DNA of 8,752 nt, taken from an uncultured Clostridia bacterium. Its GTDB lineage: Bacteria; Bacillota; Clostridia; Acetivibrionales; CALMWN01. Positions 1 through 7,251 of this stretch are shown here, piece by piece. The stretch is taken from NCBI GenBank assembly GCA_937873555.1, contig CALMWN010000471.1, positions 1 through 8,752 on the forward strand, read 5' to 3'. Position numbers and translations under genes: made by a program. Position 1 is the first letter of the stretch. Each line of letters starts with the position of its first letter. The notes beneath the pieces are model-generated. The model was not told where the DNA came from. It searched no databases and saw only the letters and a program-made list of their open reading frames with translations.

Positions 1-926
1 CTGCCCGCTAATAGCTGGTTCACGCCTCCTACATAAACCGCTACCGTATAATCGGAATTAATAGCGGTATAAAAACTCTGCGGCGCGCTCCCATTTGCAT
101 AGTAAATATATTTTGAATAGTCTCCCAACCATTGTGCATATCTGCCGTTATTGTTGCTTATGTAATATTCTGAAAGATAGAAAGTTCTATTGCTTTCTTT
201 TACTTTAAATGCAAGACACGCTCCATCATCTAAGTTGTAATATAAACTTCTTGTACGGTCCAAATAATTATACGCATCTGCATAATAATATTCTGTCCAC
301 GGTGCTCCCCTGTTATCTGGATTATAATAAGCAGTCCAGTTATTCGGGGCGTATGGATAGTATATATCTGATGAGTAATGAAACTTTGCTGTATACCCCC
401 CTTGTGAGTACCCATCCAATACACGATAATAGTAATTGCCTGACGTATCCACCTGATATGACCTTGTATTGTAAATTCCTACACCATTTCCATTCATTGC
501 AGCAACAGTTGTATAAGTAAAAGTGTTAACATTAAAAGCTACTTTACGGGAATATCTACCTGAAGAATCACTATCAGTCCAATCATAATCTATCTCAAAA
601 TATAAATTTGTGCCATCGAACCAAGAACTGGAGTATAACTTGTTCTGCAACCTATAAAATTTTGCTGCAGCGCTGTAAGTCTGCCCTTGCGCGAAATTAT
701 AATCAGGAAACATTCTTATAACTCCTGGTGTAGGCGTAAAGTATAAATCTATTGTCATTTCTGGGTATGTATAAAAAATATTTGTACCGTAAGTAGGGTC
801 GATTACCCTGACACCCGTGGACTCAAGTAAAAATGTCCTGTTTTCATTAATCACTACTGCATGAGCAGGTAATTTAAATGAAAATATAACAGTCATCAGC
901 AGGCATATAAAAAATAACTTTTTCAA
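1..926 (-). CDS. Tyr-rich secreted protein, C-terminus beyond window
   Basis: I do not recognise this protein. The frame is open for 308 codons from a TTG at 926-924 to the window edge, so the C-terminus is missing. The TTG start was chosen because it directly yields a signal peptide: Lys2-Lys3, a hydrophobic stretch from Leu4 to Phe17, then Ala21-His-Ala23 as a likely signal peptidase I site. The next in-frame ATG (codon 11) would cut the hydrophobic core. The TTG follows the TAG stop of the upstream gene with no base between, so translation is probably coupled to it. The visible mature part is strikingly rich in Tyr (43 of 308 residues by hand count, with YYY runs near residues 165 and 225), plus Asn, Ser, Gly and Trp. 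It has one Cys after the signal peptide. No SLH, sortase or lipobox motif is seen. Such composition suits an extracellular beta-rich or carbohydrate-contacting protein, but that is inference. Confidence 0.85.
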   Translation of the reverse strand, partial: MKKLFFICLLMTVIFSFKLPAHAVVINENRTFLLESTGVRVIDPTYGTNIFYTYPEMTIDLYFTPTPGVIRMFPDYNFAQGQTYSAAAKFYRLQNKLYSSSWFDGTNLYFEIDYDWTDSDSSGRYSRKVAFNVNTFTYTTVAAMNGNGVGIYNTRSYQVDTSGNYYYRVLDGYSQGGYTAKFHYSSDIYYPYAPNNWTAYYNPDNRGAPWTEYYYADAYNYLDRTRSLYYNLDDGACLAFKVKESNRTFYLSEYYISNNNGRYAQWLGDYSKYIYYANGSAPQSFYTAINSDYTVAVYVGGVNQLLAG

Positions 927-942
927 CTATTTCGCCGCCCCC
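924..942 (-). promoter_or_regulatory. TTG start abutting upstream TAG, weak SD
   Basis: The stop TAG (929-927) of the preceding gene is followed immediately by the TTG start (926-924). The only G-rich stretch upstream is GGGGG at 942-938, which leaves a long spacing of 11 bases and lies inside the preceding coding sequence. The poor spacing, rare start codon and stop-start junction together suggest reinitiation by ribosomes finishing the upstream gene. That would tie the output of the Tyr-rich protein to that of the 370-residue protein. Confidence 0.6.
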
Positions 943-2039
943 AGTCTGAATGACGTCTCGTAATACTGCTCATACTCTCCATATTTAAACCAAATGCCGT
1001 ACTTGAACTCTTGCGATTCATTAAATACTGTCTTATCCCTGTAAGTTTTACTTCCAATTGTACCTATATTAAACCCTCTTATCCTTGTCGGAACTCTAGT
1101 ACTGTTTACCACCAGGTCGAAATATTCGTGATTGTCAACCAGCTCCCCTGTGTTATTGCCTTTTATTTCCTGCCTGAAATTATATTCATCGTTGGACAAG
1201 CAGAGAATCTTATATTTATAGCCTTCTTTTCCCATGTAATCGTTGATATTTTTAATGCTGAATGAAAATTTTTCGTTTGGATCCCTGCTATCGCCCACAG
1301 TGTTGAATATAACGTTCATTTCCGGCTGTATGAAGTCCTCCGGTTTGTTTCCCGTCTCTTTTGCCATTTCCAGTTTTAAAATATTGCCAAGGTCTTCTGC
1401 TTTTAAATAATTTACATAAGGCTGCTTGTAGGATGTATTTTGCTGTGCACTGTCAATAACCTCTATTTGACTGCCGTCATTAATGCTGCGTATAAACACG
1501 GATTTTCCTTTCATCCCATCTTCCCCCTGCCATATGACAGGAACATTTTCCGGAGGCAGCTTAAAGCCCTTCCTGTATGGAACTTCCCCACTGTAATAGC
1601 CTTTATCGAACATCCTGTTTTTTGGGGAAACAATATTTACTGCATTACCCTTCCACTCCAATCCATATCCCAGTGTATCTGTCAGCATTCGCAGCGATAA
1701 ATAATAACTTCCTTCCAACTTGAATTCCTCTATGTCCAGACTCAATTTAAACTTATCTATGTTCAGCTTTTTATCGTTTAGGTTATATTCCATAACTACA
1801 TCGTCCCTGGTTATTGTATAGATATCATCCTTTAAGCTTGCCGTACCTCCTATTAACCTGGCAAAATCGTTTACTTCTATGAACGTATTCCCTGCTTTGT
1901 TGATTGTATTAAGTTTTCCAATGTGCAGCCTGCCGTCCATCTTTATATCGTCCGCATTCGCAATTGCGTAGATATATGTGAATGAAAGCAGTCCTATTAC
2001 AATTAAGATTGTTATTGCTATTATAGTTTTCCTAAACAT
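927..2039 (-). CDS. Secreted copper-amine-oxidase-like N-terminal domain protein
   Basis: The 370-residue protein begins with a signal peptide or membrane anchor (Arg3-Lys4, hydrophobic residues 5-25, Ala27-Asn-Ala29 as possible cleavage site). Residues about 35-137 match the copper amine oxidase N-terminal-like domain (PF07833 type): a first half around residues 50-82, then the characteristic late segment Y-Y-L-S-L-R-M-L, D-T-L-G-Y and L-E-W-K-G at 112-131. In Firmicutes this domain is common on secreted and cell-surface proteins and does not imply amine oxidase activity; no catalytic oxidase domain is present. Residues about 140-370 are unassigned, mixed charged and aromatic, with a single Cys at 280. 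The ATG is supported by GGAGGG six bases upstream. It lies 14 bases after the giant gene and abuts the Tyr-rich gene, so it probably belongs to the same transcript. Likely an extracytoplasmic accessory or cell-wall-associated factor for this operon; the precise role is unknown. Confidence 0.85.
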   Translation of the reverse strand: MFRKTIIAITILIVIGLLSFTYIYAIANADDIKMDGRLHIGKLNTINKAGNTFIEVNDFARLIGGTASLKDDIYTITRDDVVMEYNLNDKKLNIDKFKLSLDIEEFKLEGSYYLSLRMLTDTLGYGLEWKGNAVNIVSPKNRMFDKGYYSGEVPYRKGFKLPPENVPVIWQGEDGMKGKSVFIRSINDGSQIEVIDSAQQNTSYKQPYVNYLKAEDLGNILKLEMAKETGNKPEDFIQPEMNVIFNTVGDSRDPNEKFSFSIKNINDYMGKEGYKYKILCLSNDEYNFRQEIKGNNTGELVDNHEYFDLVVNSTRVPTRIRGFNIGTIGSKTYRDKTVFNESQEFKYGIWFKYGEYEQYYETSFRLGAAK

Positions 2040-2045
2040 TGAAAT

Positions 2046-2051
2046 CCCTCC
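2046..2051 (-). promoter_or_regulatory. Ribosome binding site GGAGGG
   Basis: GGAGGG sits six bases before the ATG at 2039-2037, in the 14-base gap after the TAA of the giant gene. This is close to the ideal anti-16S sequence and spacing. It fixes the start of the 370-residue protein and implies independent, efficient initiation rather than pure coupling. Confidence 0.8.
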
Positions 2052-2053
2052 GT

Positions 2054-5000
2054 TTAATAATTCCCATACATCTTAATAACGTTCACCTTCACTCCTGCTG
2101 CCTGCAGCTGGTCTATTATGCTGTTGATTGAGTCTTCTTCATCAGCGGTAGGTAATGTATCCCAGTGGAATATTATATTTATCGTCTGAGGTACATCTGC
2201 CTCGAAGGTTATAGTTGGTGCCTTGTTGTCAATAAAAACCTTCAGGTAACCGGATTCTGCAGATTTCTCAAGAGCTTTGATTTCTGCATACAACGGGTTT
2301 GTATCAGCCGGCAGTTGTGTGATCGCTTCCTTGGTATAAACCTTGAAATAAAAGTTACCCATTTCATTGACATCGGTAAGGAAGGTGATCTTGTAATTGC
2401 TCAGATCCTTAACGGTTATAGTGCTGTCGGTGTTTGTACCTACCACTATTTCAGTGTTTGAGTCGAACCCTGCCGGAGATTGTGTTATTGTTACGGTATG
2501 AACGGTGTCATTCTCATAGCCGTCCATGTTCCAGTCATATATGAAGGTAATCACCTTCGTCTGAAGAGTATCATTGTCAGGTGAAGTACCCATATCCGCA
2601 AGCTTGAAGAAGGCTTTTCCGACATTTGCGGTATTTACCACGCTCGATACTGAGGAAAAGCTGCTCACATAATCCTCCGTTATGCGGTACTGCGGAGTGA
2701 TAATTGAAAACTGTGTTCCCGGCATTTTGTCTTCTGCAATGGACAGGTATTTTTCAGTAAAAACGCTTGAATTACCTTTCCTGTCATAAACCTTTGCGAA
2801 TATCCTGTAGCCGTCAGGTTTTTTAAAGTACAGGGATACTGTGCTCAAATCCGGATAGTTCGGATAGTATACCCTGATGTTGTCATCACTGTAGTTTTGT
2901 CCTCCCGAGGATATTACTCCCCATCCACCCGAATCGGAGGTATATTCAAGCCTTGCTTTTGTATAATCTATTGGGTATATGCCGTTTGTAGCTGAATTGC
3001 TGAGTGACAGCTCAATGTACCTGTCCTGCTTTTTCTGTATGGTGTTTTCATTCACCACCAGGATATCTGCGGTGATGGTCGGCTTTATAATATTAAGCGT
3101 AATTGTCCCTTCTGAGCTGTCTCCGTAGTCATCGGCTGCAAACACTTTAAAAGTCACAACCCTGCTTTCATTGCCGGTATATTGGAAGCTTGCACTATAG
3201 CTTCCGGTATTCAAGCCGTTTGACGTATTTGTCCCAAGTACGAAATACGGCTGTACAGCATAGTCCGCATCATCCACATAGTACCGTACATCAGTGATTA
3301 TCCCGTCCGGCTTGCTGATGCCCACATTAATCGTAATATTTTCACCTGTAAATAGCGGCGGGATGTTATCCCCCTGAATAGCTGAAATATTTATAATCGG
3401 CTTTACATTTCCTACTGTGAAGATTACATCCTTTTGCGCATTTACTGAAGGAAATACGGAGTTTTCGGAGTACTGCCTGAAATAGTATGTCCGGCCTCTC
3501 GTAAAAAGGTTTTTGTCGATAGTTATCTGTTTGTTGGCTGCCAGCTCATTTGCCGTATAAATACCTACCACAGCATCAGAGCTATTCTTAACTGCCCAGG
3601 TGTTTTTCAGCGTATAGCCTGATGGGTGCTGCTCGGAGTAATTCAAATCGTCCGCGTGTGCCGTGAAGTTTAGGATATCATTTGTGTAAACTGTATTATT
3701 TACACCGTCCTTCACATCCAGGTTTGAGGTAACACTTACAACAGGCGGGACAGCCGGTTTCACCGTAAACGGTGCCAAAGCTTGTCCCGTTTTGTTCTTG
3801 CTGTTCTTTGCATATTGATATATAACATAATCCCCCGGAGTCTCAGGCATTTTTACAAGCCCGTTTACAAGGCCTGTCCCGTTTAATGCAATATTATTAC
3901 TGCTGTCCATTATCTCCCACCATATATTTATAATTGAAAAAGTATTATCAGTTGCACTTGCCGACAGATCAAGACTTTCATCCGGATATATGATATCTTT
4001 CTGTGTTGCCGGTATTGCATCACGTTCATTAATTATTACTGTCACTGCAGGAGGCATTGCAAACATCACCTTGAATATTGTCTGCCCTGTACCCGTCACA
4101 TCTGCCTTGTTGGTCATGCTTTGAGTAATCCTGTAATACTTTTCTTCATCAAATACCGGCCTGTAAACAGGCAGACTGCCCAGCGCCCCTGTGCCGCTTA
4201 ATATATTTCCTGTGATAAGGACTCCGTTTGAGTCAACTTCGTCTATAACCCAGCTGGCATTAGAGGAACTGACGGGTGTATTGTATGAGTCTTGGATTAT
4301 TACCATCACCGGAAGGTCGGAGTCTATGTAAGTGTTGTTTGCCGATAAAATTACTGTTGGCGTTTCCAGTTTCAATACTATTATATATACCTGTCTTGTG
4401 GAAAATCCCCCTTTTGTATTCCAGGCTGTCTGTTCTACAGAAAATCTTGTAAAGGCATCAGCACTCCCGAAAAACCCGTTTGCCTTTGTTATATCGTAAG
4501 TTCCGAACATTCCGTCCTTTTCGGCTAGCAGGCTTCCATCCGGGTTAAATATCCTGTAATGGGTGTTGGTATTGTCAAAGTTCAGGATATATAGCGGCAG
4601 GCCTCCCCTGTTCTGTGACTGCAGCTGGTAAATGTGGATATTGGAATCTACAGTCTCCGACAAATTGCAGGACATGCTGTTCATATTGATTTCCGGAGGA
4701 GGGACTGCGACGGTATCTATTGTGCATGCTGAGGTATTGCTTGCATAAGCGTTTGAAACAAACTGGGTCAGGGTATACCTGCTGTCTCCCGCATACTTGT
4801 TGTAATCGGTATATACAGTGTCTATTCTGCCGTTTCCCTGCTCTATAATGGTATTACTCTGATCCCTTATCTCCCATCTGTCATAGTTTACCGTATAAAT
4901 ACTAAGGATGGGATTTGATGCGTAATTATTCACGATGCTAACAGGATTGTATTCATTGAGATAATTGCGGATATTGCCCATGCTGATGCTCGGCACCGGC

Positions 5001-7222
5001 TTAAAGTAATTAAAGCTTTGTTGAGTAGTATAGCTTGAATACCCGTCTTGAGCTGTTACCGAGACATATATTTTGTACTGTTTGTCGGGTACTCCCTGCA
5101 CATATGCATACAGGCTGCCTGTTGAATAGCTGGCAATAACAGCCCCATCGCTTCCATCACCGTTCAGTTCGACTATTTTGACGGTAGAATAGCTGTAGGG
5201 TACGTTCATGCTGTGGAAATAGTTCCATTCGATTTTGTTGCTGTTGTATGGTATCGGATATAATGTATTAATGCTGTTAAACCAGGTAACAGGCTTTGCG
5301 GGCGTCACGGTTATATAGCTGTTGAAGAAGTCGCTTCCGCCTGTGCTGTTGGTACAGGCCCATTTTATCTTGAGTTTTTGCGCCGATTTAAAGGTCAAAT
5401 CGACATAAGGGGATGAATAGTAGTCGCCAAGCGGCCTTCCTATGTCGAACATCCCCTTCTGGTAATAACCTTCTATATACCACTGTGCTTTTGTATTGTC
5501 ATAGCTCATTATTATATGTGCAACGGACGACCCGCTTCCATCCGGGTATATCCAGAATTCTTCAGTCGTTATGTATCCTGCCGGGGTTGTTGATCTGCCG
5601 GAAAAGGAAGCCGACCATCCCTGTTCGTACTCTTCATACGGCTGGTTTGTTGCAGTTATGAGGTTACTGTCCAGGGAATACCTTGCTGTCGGCTGCGCAC
5701 TGTTAATAGTGTAGTAGAACACCACCCATGCGTGGTTCTGGACATCATCCAGCGTCACGCTCTGGGAGGATGCCCCCGGTACCATACTGCTCCTGTTAAG
5801 CATGCTGTAATCATATATGGTATATGAGCCTTCAAGTGTTGCATTTGAACGTGCCGGAGCCGATACGACCTGAGTTCCATTTATGCCTGGTGTATCAGTG
5901 CTTTTCAGCTGCGCATCAGTACTGTAGTCCATTTCAAGCACCGTTATGATGTAGTTTGGAATAGGTATAACATTTACAGTAACTAAGTTGGATAATAACC
6001 CGGATATCGTGTCCTTAAGCTGGAAGGTAACTGGACCTAACTGATCATATGGATAGGTATTACTGTATGAATTATCGGTAGCCGTATTATTCTGGGGCTG
6101 CGGAGTTCCGTATTCAGCACCGTTAACAAGCAGAACTATACTTGTGTTATATGAGCCGTTACCTTTTATATCTCCATTTGTACCGATAAATGCTTCAGTA
6201 TTATCCGATGGTGAGGTAAGTCTTAATGATGGCACTTTTGATTTATTGTAATAGTAATAAACACACTTTTCAATTTCTCCGGCTGAGAGTGTAACTGATA
6301 CTTCAGATGTGAATATTGTTCTAGTGGTATTTGTTGTTGATAAGCCGTTATCTTGCATATATGAAACAGGAGTGGGTTCGTAACCTACGAATGATCTTAT
6401 TGGTGCATTTTCTGTATGTGTACGTGTGGAATAAGGCAAAACTATAATTGATTCCTCTGTGCTCAAATTCTCATTGGGATCAATTGCAGCAGCATCTTTG
6501 TGATATACTTTGTACTTCCCGGCATAGAAACTACCTCTCCAGTCACGAGCAGCAATAAACACACTTTTTGTGGTGGAATCCCATGAATACTTATTGATTA
6601 AAGTATCATCTCTTACAGAATACCTTGTAATTGTACCATGGTCGTTTACGTCAACAAGTGTGTATCCATATAAGTTATTTAAACCTGGGGTATATATACC
6701 TATGCTATTTAACTTCTGCTGAAGCTCTGCTCTTGATGTATCATTATCAATACCTGTGTCCGAAACACCATCGTAATAAATATTGAATGACACCGGGTCC
6801 GAATTAACATTTTCTATTTTTACTTCTACTGTAGTGTAAGAAACATCACTTACAGTACCTTGACTCTTATAAAAGTTAATATGTTTTACAACAGAACTTT
6901 CAGTGTCGCTTACTATAATTGAATATGCACCATTCCAGCCATTTACAGTGATTGATTTTTTGCCGCTACTAGAATACGATTGACTGAAAACATTCGTATT
7001 ATCTATACTCTTATTAATGTCTACCGAAAAACTGCTTGAGCTACATTCAATATATATTGTAGTGGAAGCATTATAGTAAATAATGCTTCCACCTGAGTCT
7101 TTCAAATTATTCGTTTCATCATAAATATTAAAATCACTTAATGCATGACTTTTTAAAGGATATACCCCAACCGTCAAACATATTATAAGAATTAATGCCA
7201 ATATTTTTTTAACTAGCTTCAT
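2054..7222 (-). CDS. Giant secreted modular beta-sandwich-like surface protein
   Basis: The 1722-residue protein starts with a clear signal peptide (Lys2, Lys5-Lys6, hydrophobic 7-20, Ser25-His-Ala27 cleavage site). GGGGG lies six bases before the ATG. The rest reads as a chain of beta-rich modules. Two segments resemble MucBP-type beta-grasp modules (about 259-329 and 423-508, both ending S-V-T-L then a V-x-x-Y-Y or F-Y-Y strand). An Ig-like segment lies at about 330-420 and an FN3-like segment at about 645-740. Residues 738-1380 form five clear and one weaker tandem module, and another Ig-like segment follows at 1380-1497. Residues 1498-1675 contain a D-x-N-x-D-G loop at 1563-1568, suggesting a calcium site. 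The last 45 residues look like strand-helix-strand. Mature cysteines are few (60, 320, 623, 833, 852). No SLH, LPXTG, dockerin, catalytic domain or C-terminal membrane segment is visible, so it probably acts as an adhesin or structural surface protein held by partners. Module names are pattern judgements; function is unknown. The first kilobase is AT-richer than the remainder. Confidence 0.88.
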   Translation of the reverse strand: MKLVKKILALILIICLTVGVYPLKSHALSDFNIYDETNNLKDSGGSIIYYNASTTIYIECSSSSFSVDINKSIDNTNVFSQSYSSSGKKSITVNGWNGAYSIIVSDTESSVVKHINFYKSQGTVSDVSYTTVEVKIENVNSDPVSFNIYYDGVSDTGIDNDTSRAELQQKLNSIGIYTPGLNNLYGYTLVDVNDHGTITRYSVRDDTLINKYSWDSTTKSVFIAARDWRGSFYAGKYKVYHKDAAAIDPNENLSTEESIIVLPYSTRTHTENAPIRSFVGYEPTPVSYMQDNGLSTTNTTRTIFTSEVSVTLSAGEIEKCVYYYYNKSKVPSLRLTSPSDNTEAFIGTNGDIKGNGSYNTSIVLLVNGAEYGTPQPQNNTATDNSYSNTYPYDQLGPVTFQLKDTISGLLSNLVTVNVIPIPNYIITVLEMDYSTDAQLKSTDTPGINGTQVVSAPARSNATLEGSYTIYDYSMLNRSSMVPGASSQSVTLDDVQNHAWVVFYYTINSAQPTARYSLDSNLITATNQPYEEYEQGWSASFSGRSTTPAGYITTEEFWIYPDGSGSSVAHIIMSYDNTKAQWYIEGYYQKGMFDIGRPLGDYYSSPYVDLTFKSAQKLKIKWACTNSTGGSDFFNSYITVTPAKPVTWFNSINTLYPIPYNSNKIEWNYFHSMNVPYSYSTVKIVELNGDGSDGAVIASYSTGSLYAYVQGVPDKQYKIYVSVTAQDGYSSYTTQQSFNYFKPVPSISMGNIRNYLNEYNPVSIVNNYASNPILSIYTVNYDRWEIRDQSNTIIEQGNGRIDTVYTDYNKYAGDSRYTLTQFVSNAYASNTSACTIDTVAVPPPEINMNSMSCNLSETVDSNIHIYQLQSQNRGGLPLYILNFDNTNTHYRIFNPDGSLLAEKDGMFGTYDITKANGFFGSADAFTRFSVEQTAWNTKGGFSTRQVYIIVLKLETPTVILSANNTYIDSDLPVMVIIQDSYNTPVSSSNASWVIDEVDSNGVLITGNILSGTGALGSLPVYRPVFDEEKYYRITQSMTNKADVTGTGQTIFKVMFAMPPAVTVIINERDAIPATQKDIIYPDESLDLSASATDNTFSIINIWWEIMDSSNNIALNGTGLVNGLVKMPETPGDYVIYQYAKNSKNKTGQALAPFTVKPAVPPVVSVTSNLDVKDGVNNTVYTNDILNFTAHADDLNYSEQHPSGYTLKNTWAVKNSSDAVVGIYTANELAANKQITIDKNLFTRGRTYYFRQYSENSVFPSVNAQKDVIFTVGNVKPIINISAIQGDNIPPLFTGENITINVGISKPDGIITDVRYYVDDADYAVQPYFVLGTNTSNGLNTGSYSASFQYTGNESRVVTFKVFAADDYGDSSEGTITLNIIKPTITADILVVNENTIQKKQDRYIELSLSNSATNGIYPIDYTKARLEYTSDSGGWGVISSGGQNYSDDNIRVYYPNYPDLSTVSLYFKKPDGYRIFAKVYDRKGNSSVFTEKYLSIAEDKMPGTQFSIITPQYRITEDYVSSFSSVSSVVNTANVGKAFFKLADMGTSPDNDTLQTKVITFIYDWNMDGYENDTVHTVTITQSPAGFDSNTEIVVGTNTDSTITVKDLSNYKITFLTDVNEMGNFYFKVYTKEAITQLPADTNPLYAEIKALEKSAESGYLKVFIDNKAPTITFEADVPQTINIIFHWDTLPTADEEDSINSIIDQLQAAGVKVNVIKMYGNY
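2507..2536 (-). other. Single DxNxDG calcium-loop-like motif
   Basis: Residues 1563-1572 of the giant protein read D-W-N-M-D-G-Y-E-N-D, with acidic or amide residues at loop positions 1, 3, 5 and 9 and Gly at 6. This is the spacing of EF-hand-like extracellular calcium loops. Only one copy is present, and there is no paired dockerin-type helix-loop, so it is better read as a local calcium-stabilised turn than as a dockerin. Confidence 0.4.
3083..5011 (-). repeat. Tandem degenerate ~100-115 aa modules
   Basis: Residues 738-1380 of the giant protein divide into about six modules: 738-838, 839-950, 951-1055, 1056-1157, 1158-1272 and 1273-1380. Each opens with a Pro-containing strand. In the first five, an aromatic strand (W783-E-I, Y889-R-I, W991-V-I, W1102-E-I, W1209-A-V) is followed 34-43 residues later by a strand ending in Gln (Q820, Q931, Q1034, Q1136, Q1250), then usually an Asn 3-4 residues on. 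Aromatic-to-aromatic spacing is 102-111 residues and Gln-to-Gln spacing 102-114. The sixth module keeps the strand pattern but has lost the Trp and Gln. The pattern resembles bacterial Ig/PKD-type folds. DNA identity between copies is low, so these are old duplications. Confidence 0.7.
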
Positions 7223-7228
7223 ATTAAG

Positions 7229-7233
7229 CCCCC
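7229..7233 (-). promoter_or_regulatory. Ribosome binding site GGGGG
   Basis: GGGGG stands six bases upstream of the ATG at 7222-7220, within the 29-base gap after the SLH gene. No hairpin or T-run terminator occurs in this gap, which supports read-through from the SLH gene into the giant gene. Confidence 0.65.
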
Positions 7234-7251
7234 AATCTTTTATTGTGGTGT

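Noticed and set aside
209..520. Plus-strand open frame of about 103 codons
   Set aside because: It lies opposite the continuous minus-strand frame of the Tyr-rich secreted protein, has no ribosome binding site that I can see and is rich in His/Leu/Tyr as expected from an antisense shadow.
927..2039. Functional copper amine oxidase
   Set aside because: Only the short N-terminal-like domain is present. There is no catalytic domain, topaquinone motif or copper-binding His pattern.
2507..2536. Dockerin domain in the giant protein
   Set aside because: Only one calcium-loop-like motif is present, and dockerins need two about 24-residue repeats with helices. It is reported only as a single loop.
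7160..7222. Lipobox around Cys15 in the giant protein signal peptide
   Set aside because: Residues before the Cys are Ile-Ile-Ile-type rather than the Ala/Gly/Ser required at -1, and the Cys lies mid-way in the hydrophobic core; a signal peptidase I site is present later. The Cys in the signal peptides of the SLH and Tyr-rich proteins were rejected for the same reason.
7223..7251. Intrinsic terminator between the SLH gene and the giant gene
   Set aside because: No stable GC-rich stem followed by a T-run on the minus strand; the gap is taken up by the ribosome binding site.
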